From assembly GCF_020921035.1 (NCBI RefSeq), contig NC_063151.1:6572001-6636000 (forward strand): a stretch of 64,000 bases of DNA, given 5' to 3'. Of the stretch, positions 1 to 12,130 are shown piece after piece; position 1 is the stretch's first letter, and the number at the start of each line of letters is the position of its first letter. The translations under genes were made by a program, and so were the position numbers. This DNA is from Rhodamnia argentea (Eukaryota > Streptophyta > Magnoliopsida > Myrtales > Myrtaceae). Below the pieces are notes generated by a model, which saw only the letters and a program-made list of their open reading frames with translations, did not search any database and was not told where the DNA came from.

Positions 1-306
1 TGCCATATTTATCCCAAACTAATGTACATGTACCATATTTACTCAAAGTAATTTTTACGCTTAAAAAAAATTCCTAAACCAGTAAACACATGCCATTTTT
101 ACCTCAAAATGATGTACCTATGGCACATATTACCCTAAAAAATCTCAAATTTACCAAAATTTGAGGTTGATGTGACACAAATATATCGGTTTGGTGTTGA
201 TGCGGTATGGGTGTTCCGGTTTAGGATACTTTATGACACAAAAAATTAGTTTAAAGTAAATATTGTATAAGTCTATCAATTTGAGATTTTGGTGATAATT
301 AGCCCT
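1..306. repeat. Partial inverted-repeat element (MITE-like), cut by the window edge
   Basis: Repeated short units of the type 'catatttatcccaaact', 'atttactcaaag' and 'atgtgacacaaat' fill this stretch. It ends in 'gagattttggtgataattagccct', which resembles the right end of the element at 46862-47298 ('agatttttggtggctttttccct'). It is probably the right two thirds of a related non-coding element. Confidence 0.45.
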
Positions 307-1690
307 TTAAAATTATGCATCGCCCGACAATTTCGTTCTATCTCACTTTCGGTTCCTTATCAAGTACGCTGTCAGGTCGTGGGACACTGTACCATGTAAT
401 AAGCCATGCGTGTACGTATCTAATCCACGATATGATCCCATTTTACTACATGAAAACTGTTATGGCACGAGTCGAGAGGGATTCTAATCCCACACCGCTC
501 CGATTGAGAGGCAAACTTAGTCATAAATTGATAATGTTATGTGTTTTCCACATGATTGGATACTGCATGATCGCTAATTTTTTTTTAAAAAAAAATTTCG
601 TGTTTACTAATAAAAATCTAACACACCTAAACATCGGCTTCCGTCATCGGACAGAAGCATCAAACGTCCGGCGAAATTGGACAATCCGAACAAAATAATC
701 GAACATAAGGACGTCACGCGCTCCACTTCCCCCTTCACTGTCACATGACCACATACACTAATGTTTTCGAGATTGAACAAAGAAGAACTCTTTGTTTTTT
801 GTCGCTCTACGTCACACTTTTTCAAATCAAATTCATCTGCTTTTCTAATTTTTTATTAATTATATTTTCGTAATTTTTTTAATAAGTCCCGACACGAAAT
901 CCATCTAAGTTCAACCGACATGACCATCAAAAGATCCGAAAGCATATCTTGGATGAAATGCGAGGATGTCCACCTGATTAAGTACTTCTCTCTGCCGTTG
1001 ACCCAATCGCTAGCTCTGAACAAATGTTGCTTGTCAACACATGATTAGAGATAACAATGTATTTGAAATACTCAAGAAACATGGAGACATTGCCAGTTAA
1101 AAAAAAAACATTTTTCGTGGATCGAAAATGAGAGAAAACGACTTTCCCTTCTCGCTAAAGGAAAACCCTTTCCCTAAACCACTCGTGGAAGATATTTTCA
1201 TATATCGTGAAATTTTAAGTGAACCAAACACTCACTACACAAGCTCAACGCACCGCGATCATTAGATTGGATGGATTTTCACTTTTACGGAGAATCCATC
1301 ATCAAATTAATGAATATCTTGCAGTGGACATATCTAAGTACGTTTTCAAGAAAAGGGCGGTGTCCGGGGTTCTATACTGTCTAGAATCGAGTATAGGAAA
1401 TAGTTTACATTATGTCCAAGAAAAAGTTGGATTCGTTTCTCAAAACTTTATAAGAAAATGGAAGTATTATAACTCGATTAGACAAATTAAATGTATGGAG
1501 ATACGATTAAAGAAAAGGGTGAAAGTACGTAAACGGGAATTGGAGAAGACTTTAAATCTCAGCATAAAAAAGAACAGATTCTTTTTTCTTCTTTTTTTTC
1601 ACTTTCTAGCACTCTGCTCCAATTATTTTTAGAACTATTAAAGAAGAAGAAAAAAGAAGGTAGGCGTCCGCGAAACGAATGTGACTTTAA
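307..1690. other. Intergenic, AT-rich, no supported gene
   Basis: Short open frames occur here (the longest is 137 codons, plus strand, from 1219), but they have low-complexity composition, no recognisable domain and no flanking splice or initiation logic. Nothing else is evident. Confidence 0.5.
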
Positions 1691-1699
1691 TATTCAATG

Positions 1700-2390
1700 A
1701 GCTTTAACCGCACTTAGGGAAAGTAAAAGTAAACAAAAGCGGGTCTCCGTCTCCCTAAACTCCAGTCAAAACCGGACCCCGGAAAAGAGAACCGATTCGA
1801 CCGGGTCCAAGACACCTGACAGCCCGACAAGCCGTTACGCAGCCAAGCCGCCCCATCCCTCAGCACCGAGCCACGCCACGTACGCCAAGAAACCAAAAGC
1901 CAAAGCGACTTTTCCCACCCCCCCCGCGGGGCTTTGAGTTACGTCTCATCCTCGCGTGGGGCCGACACGTGTCGTCACATCCCTCAACTGCCCCCCGTGG
2001 GGCCCACGTTCCAAAAACCGCCGACGCGCCGGCTTTTAAAATCGCCTGTCCTCTTCACACCACCACCACCACCAACAACACGCCCGCCGCTACGCGCCAA
2101 GAAAAAAGAAGGGTGGGTCCCCGTCATCCCGTCCGTACGAGATCACGTGGGTCGTCCTTACGTGGCGCGACCGGACTGGATGGGCTTCGCTTTCGCAGTA
2201 CCTGTTGCGCGTAGCATAGCGTGGCCTCGCCTCGCCCCTTCACCGCAAAGGAGGGGAAGAAAATATGGGCGGTGGATTCCAGGCGAAATGATGACGCTGG
2301 GTCTCACCTCAAAAGCGGCCGCCGCTAACCATACCATTTGTTCACACGTGGACCCACTCACATTCGTCGCCCGATAAGATTAAATTAACG
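1700..2390. other. GC-rich block with G-box-like palindrome
   Basis: Composition jumps to GC-rich between AT-rich flanks. It contains several ACGT cores, including a perfect 12-bp palindrome CGACACGTGTCG at 1963-1974 and GATCACGTGGGTC near 2140. Open frames here are proline/arginine-rich composition artefacts. It could be promoter-like sequence, but no adjoining gene is visible within 5 kb. Confidence 0.35.
1963..1974. promoter_or_regulatory. Perfect palindrome with G-box core
   Basis: CGACACGTGTCG is a 12-bp perfect palindrome around CACGTG, the core bound by bZIP and bHLH factors. A regulatory role is only inferred; no gene start is visible close by. Confidence 0.25.
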
Positions 2391-2399
2391 GCGTTAAAT

Positions 2400-4570
2400 A
2401 GTCTCCATAAGTTAAATTTTTTCCACGACCTGAATAATTCTTTTTCTCTGTGCAATAATCAAACTGAATTTCTCTTTTTTCATTATTTTTTTCCTTTTTT
2501 TTTGGCACATGTATGTATTATTACTCTTTTTTTTTTTTTGGCTATATGGTGTGTTATGATGGTATAGTTAGTAGGTTGGTATGGTAAGTTCCAATCGGTT
2601 GGTAGTCCAAATTAAGCAACGCCTCCTTGTTACAGGGGAAAGCTTGTTTGGTGCACCTTTCGACATCAGCAACCGGAAATTTTCGTGACTTCTTTTGCTC
2701 TTTCGCCCGCCTCTCTTCTTTGCCATTGACCTTTTCAAGTTAATTCTTTTGGTGAGACATATAAGCTGTTGGACTCTTCTTCTGCCGCGGTTTTCTCTAA
2801 ATCAGTTGATTGTTAAAAATATTAGTTTTGCTAACTTTAGACGAAATTCATGTTTTTAAAGGACCAAATTGCCCCTTTCTGGTGATCGCCATACCACTGA
2901 ACTCTCTAGCAAACACGGCATGCCGGAGCTAGATCTCGAGCGGCCATGGTCGCTAGACGCTAGACGCTAGATCCGACCTAGCCATGGGGCTGGCTCGAGC
3001 TCGAGCTCGAAGCGGATAGAAAGACACGTAAACCTACCACTTAAAGTGATATTATTTGGATATGGTTAACGAGTATCTCTAGGAGATCGATTATGCGTAT
3101 TTAGTTTCGGAATGATTCAATCCACAAAGCATCGATTCCGTATAAATCAGCGAGACGACCACTGTTTTCAAAGAAATGCAATATTCACTAAAACAATTAT
3201 GTAACGAGTACTCCGAGATACTCATTATCGTAATACATATTATTTTGAGACAACCGGATTAGCTCCATTAAGGGAATGGGAAAAAACTTCATTGACATAT
3301 TAAAAGGGTAATTAATACATCTAAAGCAAGTTACGAAACCAAACTTTCTCACACTTAGTCGCTTACAACCGTTTAATGCTAACATTCATCATCTTTCTAT
3401 CCGATACATCAAATGCATATGGTCCTTTTTCTTTAAGCCCTTTTGGTGGTTTGTTGTGATTTTCGACCCCAATGACCAAACATCATCGGTTTCTCTCCGG
3501 CCTCGGGGGCAAAAAGGGAAACTACAGTGGCCGTGGTCGGAAAAATTCTTCTCTTTATTTTCACCCACGTCTAAGGATGAGCAAGACGGACCGACCGAAT
3601 CGGGAACCGCTCGGACCGGCGATCCGATTCCGGTTCCATAAACTTAAAGCTGGTAATTTTTTATTTGGTTCTTAGATTTAGGGAAGAACCGGACCGGATC
3701 GATTATTTATTATTTATTATTTTATTTCTGAAATGTAAACCTAGTAATTTATCGATAAATCAGATTAAAAAAAATGATGTTCATCACCACATTGGCGCGC
3801 AAAAATTGTATTGGAGGTTGGATTTTTCGTTGATTTGATCTACTTTAATTTTTTGTTTTTTTGGGTCGTATGATCTAAGTTTAATTCAAAGGCGCTTTTT
3901 CTTTTGGATCGTACTTTTCCGCCTTAAAAAGGGGAGACAGATACGAGGGTCGCATTGAATTTGCAAAGGAAAATTTTCCTTTTACAAGTTGTGGCCCTTG
4001 TATTTATCTATATTTCCAATTCCGCCCATTAAGCTAAGTAAATATTTTTTTTTCTATTTTCGTCCTTTTTGAGGCTGCTCCTCCATTTTTTTTTTTGTTT
4101 TTATGTGTGTTTTCCTTTCACGTTTTCGTAGCAATGTCATGGTCAAACGGGTGCTAGGGAATAATTGCGTGGTCCAACCACGTCAAGCGGATACTGAAAC
4201 TCAGAAATCCAACTTCAACGTGTTAGAAAATTCGATGTGATTTTCGTGACCATTTTAATGGACAGGAAGGCACGGAAATCCCGATTCAATAAAGCAAATC
4301 GCTATTCAAAATGTTTTCGTGAAGACATGCTTATTTCAATAAATCATCGTAATGCAATCGAAAATCCATCACATCATCTCAAGCGTGTTCCGACACCTAA
4401 ACTAGTTTACAAGATCAATTTAAAAAGCGGTACCACAATCCCGTTCCAACAAAACATTTAGGCAAGCGAGGCAAGCCGTCTTTTATATTAAATGAATGCC
4501 CGGGATGTCACTTCATAAATAAATTTTCGTAACGAGTTGTCCGTCTCGCACGTGCATTTTTTCCAAGAAA
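2400..4570. other. Intergenic, no supported gene
   Basis: AT-rich sequence with poly-T runs near 2500 and 2525, and an unusual palindromic patch at 2926-3010 listed separately. No coding region or RNA gene was recognised. Confidence 0.5.
2926..3010. repeat. Imperfect palindrome with short tandem units
   Basis: The left arm (GAGCTAGATCTCGAGCGGCC then ATGG) mirrors the right arm (CCATGGGGCTGGCTCGAG followed by repeated CTCGAG). Between them lies 'gctagacgctagacgctag', a 7-bp unit in tandem. The CTCGAG unit overlaps itself at 2994-3010. It is dense in six-base palindromes and has the look of a polylinker, but it sits in ordinary intergenic DNA. Confidence 0.5.
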
Positions 4571-4574
4571 ATTG

Positions 4575-5275
4575 TCTTAAAAGTCCTAAATTTATTATTT
4601 TGTTGTCAATTCAGTTCTCCATCTTATAATTTTGCCAATTAAGTTATAAATATTTTCACATTTTGTCAATTAAATATATTCGAAAATCGTTAACGTGAAA
4701 GTCATTATCTTATGTGACATGATCGGCGTTGTTGTGGACGATGTTTGATAATATTTTAATACTTTTATATTTATTTATTAATTTTTTTGTTTTAGTTTTT
4801 CCTTCTTTAGTTTTTTCCTTTTTTCATTTTCTTTTTCTTTTTTTCCCTTTTCCGGCTACCGCCGGGTCTCGTTATTGGATGGCGAAGGTTGCCGGCCTCA
4901 AGTGAGGTACCCTCGAGCCTGGGCTAGCAAGGGCAGCCCTTTGTCAGATCAATGAGAGGGAGGGTGGCCCTCGCTTGTGGCCGTCAATGGAGGGAAAAAG
5001 AGAAAGAAAACAAAAACATAAAAGTCAATAACGAAAACATAAAATATTAAAGTATTATTAAAAATTGTATATGTTAGATCTGGCCATCCATGTTGGCGAA
5101 TTTAGGCCAAAATTAGTCCGGCGTACTCAATTGGCAAAACGTGAAAATATTTAAAACTTAATTGGCAAAACTATATAAATAAAAGAATAGAATTTTTTAA
5201 CAAAAAAAAAATGATCAAACTAGGTGTATGATTAAATTGACAAATGAGCAATAAATTCCAAGTTTTTCTGATAAA
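4575..5275. mobile_element. Non-autonomous TIR element with GC-rich core (MITE-like)
   Basis: The left arm (4578-4700) and right arm (5130-5270) are inverted copies. For example 'ttttgccaattaagttata' on the left recurs as its reverse complement with 'acttaattggcaaaactat' on the right, and 'aatatttt' next to it also matches. The middle (4850-4990) is GC-rich, with 'gggctagcaagggcagccc' and 'gggtggccctcgcttg'. No coding capacity. It belongs with the elements at 11471, 43389 and 49545, which have the same design. Confidence 0.65.
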
Positions 5276-6649
5276 TTTTCTCCGATTTTTCTTAGAAACT
5301 CCCTTGTTTACGAGGGCGTTCGAGAATTTGACTTCAGCCTCGGCACATTTCTTCGGCAGCTGCTGATTCGTTTCTCCTCAGTCTATATTGTCGAACTCCG
5401 GTCAAGACGTGTTGAGGTACGGCTTAAGAGTAAACTTCAAACGGTGATTGGGCAAAGTGCGATCGATCAAGACCCGACGGTACATGCCTTGTAAAGTCCC
5501 ATTGGAGAATGATTTCACGATTTTGACTTGAGAATTTCTCGTTAGTATCGTTTCTCCAAATTTACCACGGTCAGTCGTAAAACTAACGAAGATTCTGTTT
5601 AGTGACCGCAGCCACATACGGCGACAAAATTCCAATCGGAATAGTTTAGTGCGCTTCTTCGCAATGATCACAAATCGAATTTCGCAATTTCTTCAGTCTT
5701 GGGTCAGAGGCTCCACGAATTGAACACCTCATCAGCGACCAATCGCTGGCTTTAAATAATTGCATACGCCCGGCATCATGCCGGAGGATTTCCTTATCCG
5801 TATAATTACTTTTGTCGTTTTGAAGTTACGAATTAGTATAATAGAAAAATTAACACGTTAAATTTGTGCACTGTCTAAACTACTAATAGATGAAAGCGTC
5901 CAATTAAAGCGTGCCATCGTGGCTTCTGTTAAAGAACGAGGGGAGAGCTTTATACATGAAAAGGCAAGCTAAAAAATACGCTCAATCTCCTCTAAATATG
6001 CAAAACGTAAGTCTTCCGTGAAGATAATCGTAGCGGGGGGGAATCGAAGAGAAGCAGAGTGCCGATCGAAAACATTTTCGAGAGAAAAGGCTCGAATACA
6101 GAGCTGTATGCAAGTGTCCATCGGAGACCTGACTGTGGGTGTCGGCATCGCGGGTCATGGCACCGGGCCGCCCGGTTTGCTCCACGGAGACTCGGGTCTG
6201 ACCTTGCCATGGGGATCCGTTTTCATTCTTGGAAAGTGATTTTTTATTTTTTTTTATGTGTTCTGTTAACCACTGTCGTCGGAGGAAATCGTTAAACGCC
6301 CACCGGGCCTCCCACTTCGACAGGTAATCAACGGATTAGAAACCGAAACATCGTGTGCGGTTAACGAGCGCCCGCGACGCACGTGATCAAAGACCGTTTT
6401 ATCGTTTCCAGAAAAATATGGGCCTCCAAAAGCTAAGTTGTCGTGAAACATGGGAAGACTGAGAAAGATGGAGGATTTTAATGTTAAAAAAACAGATGGA
6501 GGACGGTAGGGCCCGTAGGGGGGAGGTGCCGCGTGATGACAAACCCGAAACCCGACAAAGAAGTCGTCAACACGGAACTTACTCCTCGTGGGCCCCGCAC
6601 CGCCCGCCTATTCATACGCGCCTCCTCCTGATTCGGTCTTCGCTCCCCC

Positions 6650-6676
6650 CCTCTCTCTCTCTCTCTCTCCCTCTCA
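6650..6676. repeat. (CT)n microsatellite
   Basis: Uninterrupted CT dinucleotides in a GC-rich intergenic block. Confidence 0.9.
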
Positions 6677-7338
6677 AAAACTGCATTGCGGTTTCGCCGT
6701 CGGTGCCGCCTCCCAGTTGGAAAATACGCAAAATGACTCGGCTTTAGGATTAATTCCGATGCGGGCGTCCCCACGGTGCAGGCTTTCTCCCCTCGTGCCG
6801 TGTCCCACCGTCGGATCGGTGAAAAGCATTGATGCGGATGGAAAGATTCCCCCCATAAGGAACAAACGCCAACGCGACTCACGAGGCCGCCCCCTCCCTC
6901 ATCTCTCGTCATATTTTCTTATTCACTTCCCTTTCACGATAAAATATTGACACGTAAATTCACATATTATTTATTTCTCACAATATCCCTAAATTTATCC
7001 GAAATTACTGATAATTCATACTTGAGAGTGATTAGTGCATTTCTTTCTTTTTCCTTTTGTTCTATTGTCAACTTTACTCTCTCTCTTTTTTTCCCTTGTG
7101 ATTTAGATTTATAAAGGTAAATTTTATGTAGTTTCGCACGAATGAGATAAATTGTGATTTTTGACTGTTTTCATCATTACAGTCAAAGACAGAAAGCGCA
7201 CAACCCCATGTTTCTCATCATGAAGCCGCGCCCATCGGCTCCCTCTCTCTCTCTCTCCGCTTTTAAGCGGCAAAGCAACGAACCAAACGCGAGTGGATAT
7301 TTTAATCGGACGCTAGTGCCGTTTCCGTACGAGTGTGG

Positions 7339-7356
7339 GCGCGACACCTGTCGCGC
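7339..7356. promoter_or_regulatory. 18-bp near-perfect palindrome
   Basis: GCGCGACA and TGTCGCGC are inverted 8-bp arms separated by CC. It might be a dimeric protein binding site, but no nearby gene start supports that. Confidence 0.2.
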
Positions 7357-7951
7357 TGTTCCGTGATCTCTCTTATCTTGCGCTCCCCCCCCGGGGGGCG
7401 CACCTTAGCGCTTACCTTTCCTCCCACGACAAGGCTTGTCAAAGCAGCTGCTGCCCCGCCGGCTACGTGTCCTTGTGCGATTACCCGATTAAATATTCCA
7501 GATAATTCTCTTTTTTTTTTTTAGCTCGTAAATTGATCTGTTAACGATTTTGTGGGAGAGATTTGAAGCACACGTCAAAATTGGTCGATGATTCGTCGTT
7601 GTGATAACGATCCGAACGAGCAGAAGGTTGGAACGAGAGAGATTCCAAGAACTTCTGTAACTGATGGAAACTGTAAATGACATCGCCGATTTCATTTATG
7701 GCGGAGAAGGAAGAAGGTTAAACAACATCGACAAACCCTAATCTTTCTTTTCTCAGTTGCAAAAAAAAAAAAAAAGAACAGTCGGAGGTTAATCATCATC
7801 GTCAACATCTTTCTATGTACATGATTCATCGTCCGCCGTCGTCGGCGCACGGATCTCGCGTCAGGCTCTGAGTAAGTTCTCAACAAAACCGATGAAACCA
7901 AAAAACGATCCAAAAATTCATCGTCCCGATCCACCGATCCAAACGGGAAAA

Positions 7952-8614
7952 TCAAGCCACCTCTGGTGGGGGGAGGTTGAGATCGAGGAGCGATTTGCCG
8001 CCCGCCGGCCTGTCGTACTCCGCCACCGCGGGCGCCGAAGAGCCAGGCTCGCTCTTGACCCCGACCCCGATCACCGGGCGAAAGTCGGCCAGCACGGGAC
8101 GGTCGAATCTGCACGCCTCCAGGCGAGCGCCGCCCCCCTGCTCCACGCGCGCGAAAGCATCGAAGAAGAACACAGGCCGCCGCGCCACGGGAACCGCCGG
8201 GAAGCACATTGCGGCCGTGCCAGGGAAGTAAGCTCCGGGCCCGGCGGCCACCGGGTGGTGGCCAAGGCTGAGGTCGAGGGGCGGGGCGAGGGCCACGACG
8301 GTCGGCGGCGGGGGGGAGCGCTCATCGAGGGAGCTGCTCTGGCTGGGGCTGCGGGAGGAGGCGATCAGCTCAGCGGAGGTGGGAAAGTTGGTCTTGGCCT
8401 TTGCGCCACGGAACTCGCGGGCGGCGGCGTCGTAGGCGCGCGCAGCCTCCTCGGCGGTGTCGAAGGTGCCAAGCCACACCCGGGTCTTCTTGCCGGGGTC
8501 ACGGATCTCGGCGGCGTAGCGGCCCCAGGGCCTCTTCCGGACGCCCCGGTAGCGGATTTCCTTGAGGCCGTTAGGGTTTGGGATGGCGGCGCTAGGCTTT
8601 TCTCTCGGAGCCAT
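7952..8614 (-). CDS. ERF4: AP2/ERF transcriptional repressor with two EAR motifs (ERF4-like)
   Basis: A single-exon gene of 220 aa. Residues 22-78 are one AP2/ERF DNA-binding domain (starts [18 protein letters not shown]), with the ERF-type Ala35 and Asp39 that favour GCC-box binding over DRE. The C-terminus carries LDLNLPPP (210-217), a canonical EAR repression motif. A second LxLxL stretch, LDLSL, is at 113-117. Ser/Pro-rich linkers fill the rest. This is the class II (group VIII) ERF architecture: a nuclear repressor that recruits TOPLESS-type corepressors in ethylene, jasmonate and stress responses. The ATG at 8614 was chosen because it lies directly before the domain, and upstream in-frame sequence is UTR-like with CT repeats. 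By position next to the PPR and RPS20 genes it matches Arabidopsis ERF4. An ERF3 or ERF8-like identity cannot be excluded from sequence alone. Confidence 0.93.
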   Translation of the reverse strand: MAPREKPSAAIPNPNGLKEIRYRGVRKRPWGRYAAEIRDPGKKTRVWLGTFDTAEEAARAYDAAAREFRGAKAKTNFPTSAELIASSRSPSQSSSLDERSPPPPTVVALAPPLDLSLGHHPVAAGPGAYFPGTAAMCFPAVPVARRPVFFFDAFARVEQGGGARLEACRFDRPVLADFRPVIGVGVKSEPGSSAPAVAEYDRPAGGKSLLDLNLPPPEVA

Positions 8615-8680
8615 GGTTTTTCCCTCTTCCTTGTTTTTTTTTTTTTTTTCTCTGGTGGTTTCTTCTGCGAGGGGAGGTAA

Positions 8681-8706
8681 GAGAGAGAGAGAGAGAGAGA
8701 GAGAGA
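8681..8706 (-). repeat. (GA)n/(CT)n microsatellite in the ERF 5' leader
   Basis: About 13 GA units on the plus strand, read as CT on the gene strand, 67 bases upstream of the ERF start codon and downstream of the TATA-like site. It is therefore probably transcribed as 5' UTR. Confidence 0.85.
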
Positions 8707-8745
8707 AGCGCGCTGGCTTGAGGGAGGACAAGGAGGCGAGTGGGG

Positions 8746-8755
8746 TTTTAAATAG
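8746..8755 (-). promoter_or_regulatory. TATA-like element for the ERF gene
   Basis: The gene strand reads CTATTTAAAA here, about 135 bases before the start codon. With a usual 30-base offset, transcription would start near 8715-8725, leaving a short leader containing the CT repeat. Confidence 0.45.
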
Positions 8756-8759
8756 GGAA

Positions 8760-11470
8760 GAGGGGGGGGTGCGGGGGGGAAGGTGAGGAGAGGAGAGAGA
8801 GAATCGTGGGGGTGTGTAAAAGATACGCTCCTTTTGGGGCGCTTGTTGTGTACAGACCAAGCAGGTTGTTCGCTTCTCGGGCAAGAACCCCACGGTCCCC
8901 TTTTCTTTTCCCCCTTTTTTTTTTTTTTGACCTTTTTCGCGTTTTCAAGTTATTGTATGATTCTCCGACCCCAAAAAAAAAAAAGTTCTTACATGATTCG
9001 ACCAAAAAATAAAAAATAAAAAATATTATATGACGTAAAATTTCTCTAGAAAGCCAAAACAGGGGGGATAAAAAGAAAGAATTGGGCCTCAAGTCGCGAC
9101 GTGTCTGCTCATCAAGCATGATGGAGCGAAATTACCGCAAGAACCCCTTTTGCGCGTTCAAACGCTCCCCTTAGGTATTCTCCGCCTCCCCCTTACTTAT
9201 GTAAATTTCAAGCATAGATACCCTTTCTTTAGAGATCATTCGAGTTTCCTTTTTTTTTTTTTTTTAGTATGACATGAGTTATTGCAGCGTTGTAGCGCCG
9301 AGTATTTCCACATTATATTTGACAGTCCTCATTGATCTTGTTTAACGACATTTAAAACCGAGTTTTTTTTTAAGCTCAACCGATTCTTTTTTCCCTTCGC
9401 GTTGGAAGGATTTCAATAAAGCTTTTGGCCTTCTTTCGAATAACGACGTGGGTGCGTGGTTGTGGTGCAATCAATTCTCAATTTTTTTTGGATCTAAGGG
9501 AGCAGCCGACTTCTTAGGGAGGAAAGAATGTTGTTTCCTCAAAAGGGAAATTAGAAGAGTTGGCAACAACAAGGGGTCCCATTTCGCTTGGGCTTGAAGC
9601 TAGTAATTTCGAAGAGCGCACACAGAAGTGTTCTCGCGGATCCAACAAACGGATGCTTTTGTTTTTTTCGAGTGAATATCAATGGAGCATTTTATTTCGC
9701 GTCCATTTAAATTAAGTGCTCGAAACATTTGTGATACGTTGATGTCCACTCGTAAATTCAGATATGAAAAGGCTTCTTTTTAAATTGGAGGATAATTTTA
9801 TATGCACAAAAAAAAAGGAATTTTTTTTTTTGTGCATTTTGGCTTTTTTTGGTTGAAGCTTTTTCGGCTTTTAAATAAGCAGATTATCGGTCCGAAGTAT
9901 CTCAAAACCAACGCCGCGCCACGTGTGACGGACGATGTTATGTTTCACGACCATCAGAGACGGGGAAGGCCCAATCATCACGCGCTTCACGTGCTGCGCG
10001 GGGGTGGGGGCGCGCCTGCGCCTAACGCCTACTCCCTACGCCGGCCCAGTCAACGAGGATGTTGACCGTACTCTCTCGCCGCCCCTGCTTTAACTCTCTT
10101 TTATTTAAATAATTTGTTTTTTTCGACAGACAGCTTTTAAAAGCAGAAAGAAAGAAACCGCAAAAGGCCAACCCCCCCCGCCTCCGCCCCCTACGTAACC
10201 CCCCCTTCCACGTGGCACGCGGCACGCGGCAAAACGCCAGGCCCCCACCGGTGGAGGCGGCGTCTTTTAACGGCGGTTAATGCCGGGCCCACTTTCGGCG
10301 TGCTGTCCTCCCGATTCCCGTACACGGCATCTCGCCCCCTGACGGCAGTTTTTGTTAGTTTATCAGCTCTCCCCACTTTCCTTTCCGTAAAATTTCTCCC
10401 TTTTTTATTATTTTATTACACGTATTATGCGGTGTAGATACTAGATTGATTTCGTGCTATTGATTAGAAACTATTAATTGTCGATTAATCCACATAGACT
10501 TATCCGCCAATTATCGTGGTCGTGAAACGGCCGAGGCTTTTTTAATCACACGAGCATGGCCCACAGCTTATTCTAAAGATGAGATGTTATGGTTCGACGG
10601 CATCATTAATCACATCGAATTTGAAAATGAGCGTTTGACCAATCGGCTAAGCTTGAACTTTTATCATCGTGGAGGCGGCTTTTAATTGGTTTTTGTTTTT
10701 GGAGCGCGTCGTGTGGATTCCAAACATTAAACATCGTCGGCACTATCCTCTTTTCCCCCTCCCCGGTGTCTCATCTCGTGGACTGGATCGAGCGGGGCGA
10801 CATGCGTAAGAGCATAGAGCGGCCACACCGTCCTTTAACGTAACGTAAGCAGACGAATTTAAAGTCGGTCGGAATGGATCGGACAGCTCGCATGGCCCGG
10901 TAAAGCTTTCGGTCGCATGTCGGAGATTAGACATGCCTACGTGCTTCGATCAAACGGCATTTTAAAGAACAAGACAATTGATTACTATTGGGACGCGAGT
11001 ACATTCTCTGAAAATCCTGGGTGGCACTGGCATATAAATATGAGCAGAGCACGCAAGATTGAGTATCGTAATAGAATGTGTCTCGACTCGAACTGGTGAA
11101 GTCGCGATGTCGATTTCAAATTTGTCAGCAAACAAGCAGAATCTAGCACTGCTGGGGATCCACCGGCAGGAATGATTCCGCTAAAAACATTAAAAATAAT
11201 TTGAATTCCTCAATCATGCGTGTCGCCAATGATATAAGGATGAAAATGTTTCTAAGCCCTTCTTTCGAACGTGGGTGCGAGCAGACGATTACGTGTATGA
11301 ATGCCACTCGTGATGGAATTTGATGGCGATGTTCATATCAACTCGAAAAATGGAACAATAGCGGACACTTCCACTTTAATTCGTTTTCAATCCAATCAAA
11401 ACATTAAACAATAGAGTCGTATTGACCTGGCGAAATTTTTATGTGCCTTCGAGTGCGGAAGAATAATAAC
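8760..11470. other. Upstream region of the ERF gene, no other gene seen
   Basis: It contains long A/T runs (8915, 8975, 9250, 9810) and a GC-rich stretch 9900-10380 with CACGTG cores ('gccacgtgtgac', 'cacgtgctg', 'cacgtggcacgc'). These could serve ERF regulation. Open frames are short and featureless. Confidence 0.4.
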
Positions 11471-12130
11471 AGGAGTGTCATAATTTTCGATCGGCGCTCA
11501 CTTGAATATGATAACTTTTCTTTTTCGCTCTCAATTAAGTGTCACGAATTCAAAATATAAAAAATTTAAGTGCCATTGCCAATTTACATCTTCGGAAATC
11601 CGACGTGGACGCCTAAAAATTTGACATGGCATTGCAAGCACAAAATTTTTGAGTTATTTTTAAATTTTCTTAATTTACTTCGAATGTTTTATTTTTAATT
11701 TTATTTTTTTTCCCATTGGCTAGCAAGGGTCACCATAGCTGCCATGTGCCAAGGGTAAGGGTTGTAACTCCCTTGCCCATGGTCGAAGGCTTCTCTGCCC
11801 TCGCCAGATTGGGACAAGGGGGCGACGGCCCTCGCTAGATTTGGGCAAGGGCCGCGTCGCCCATGGCCGTCGAGGCCCCACCGGCCGAGAGCAAGGATTT
11901 CGTGACCGGCAAGGGTCAATGAGAACCCTCGCCGACCAATGAAAAAGAAAAAGAAATTTTTTTAAATATTAACATCCACATGGAACCGAAAAATTAAATG
12001 AAAAATTCACATATGATAATTTGCTAGAAATGACACCCAAATGATTGATTTTAATCCAATATAGCACTTAAGTGAGTGAAAAAAAGTCATGACATTTAAG
12101 TGAGTGCCATACGAAAGTTATGATATTCCT
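11471..12130. mobile_element. Non-autonomous TIR element with GC-rich core (MITE-like)
   Basis: Long imperfect inverted arms: the left begins 'aggagtgtcataattttcg' and contains 'gctcacttgaat'. The right arm, read as reverse complement, begins 'aggaatatcataactttcg' and contains 'actcacttaaat'. The GC-rich centre (11720-11940) has 'ctagcaagggtcacc', 'cccttgcccatgg' and 'ggcaagggtcaatgag'. No protein is encoded. Same design as the elements at 4575, 43389 and 49545. Confidence 0.75.

Larger units (their letters stand above)
5276..7950. other. Intergenic, with GC-rich part 6100-7480
   Basis: No gene is supported. The GC-rich part has a CT microsatellite (6650-6676), a second CT run near 7240 and a near-perfect palindrome at 7339-7356 (arms GCGCGACA / TGTCGCGC). 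Open frames on both strands overlap the CT tracts and lack domains. The last 450 bases lie downstream of the ERF stop codon and should include its 3' untranslated region. Confidence 0.45.

Noticed and set aside
7892-8680. Plus-strand open frame of 262 codons over the ERF gene
   Set aside because: Antisense shadow of the GC-rich ERF coding sequence; composition dominated by Gly/Arg/Ala with no domain.
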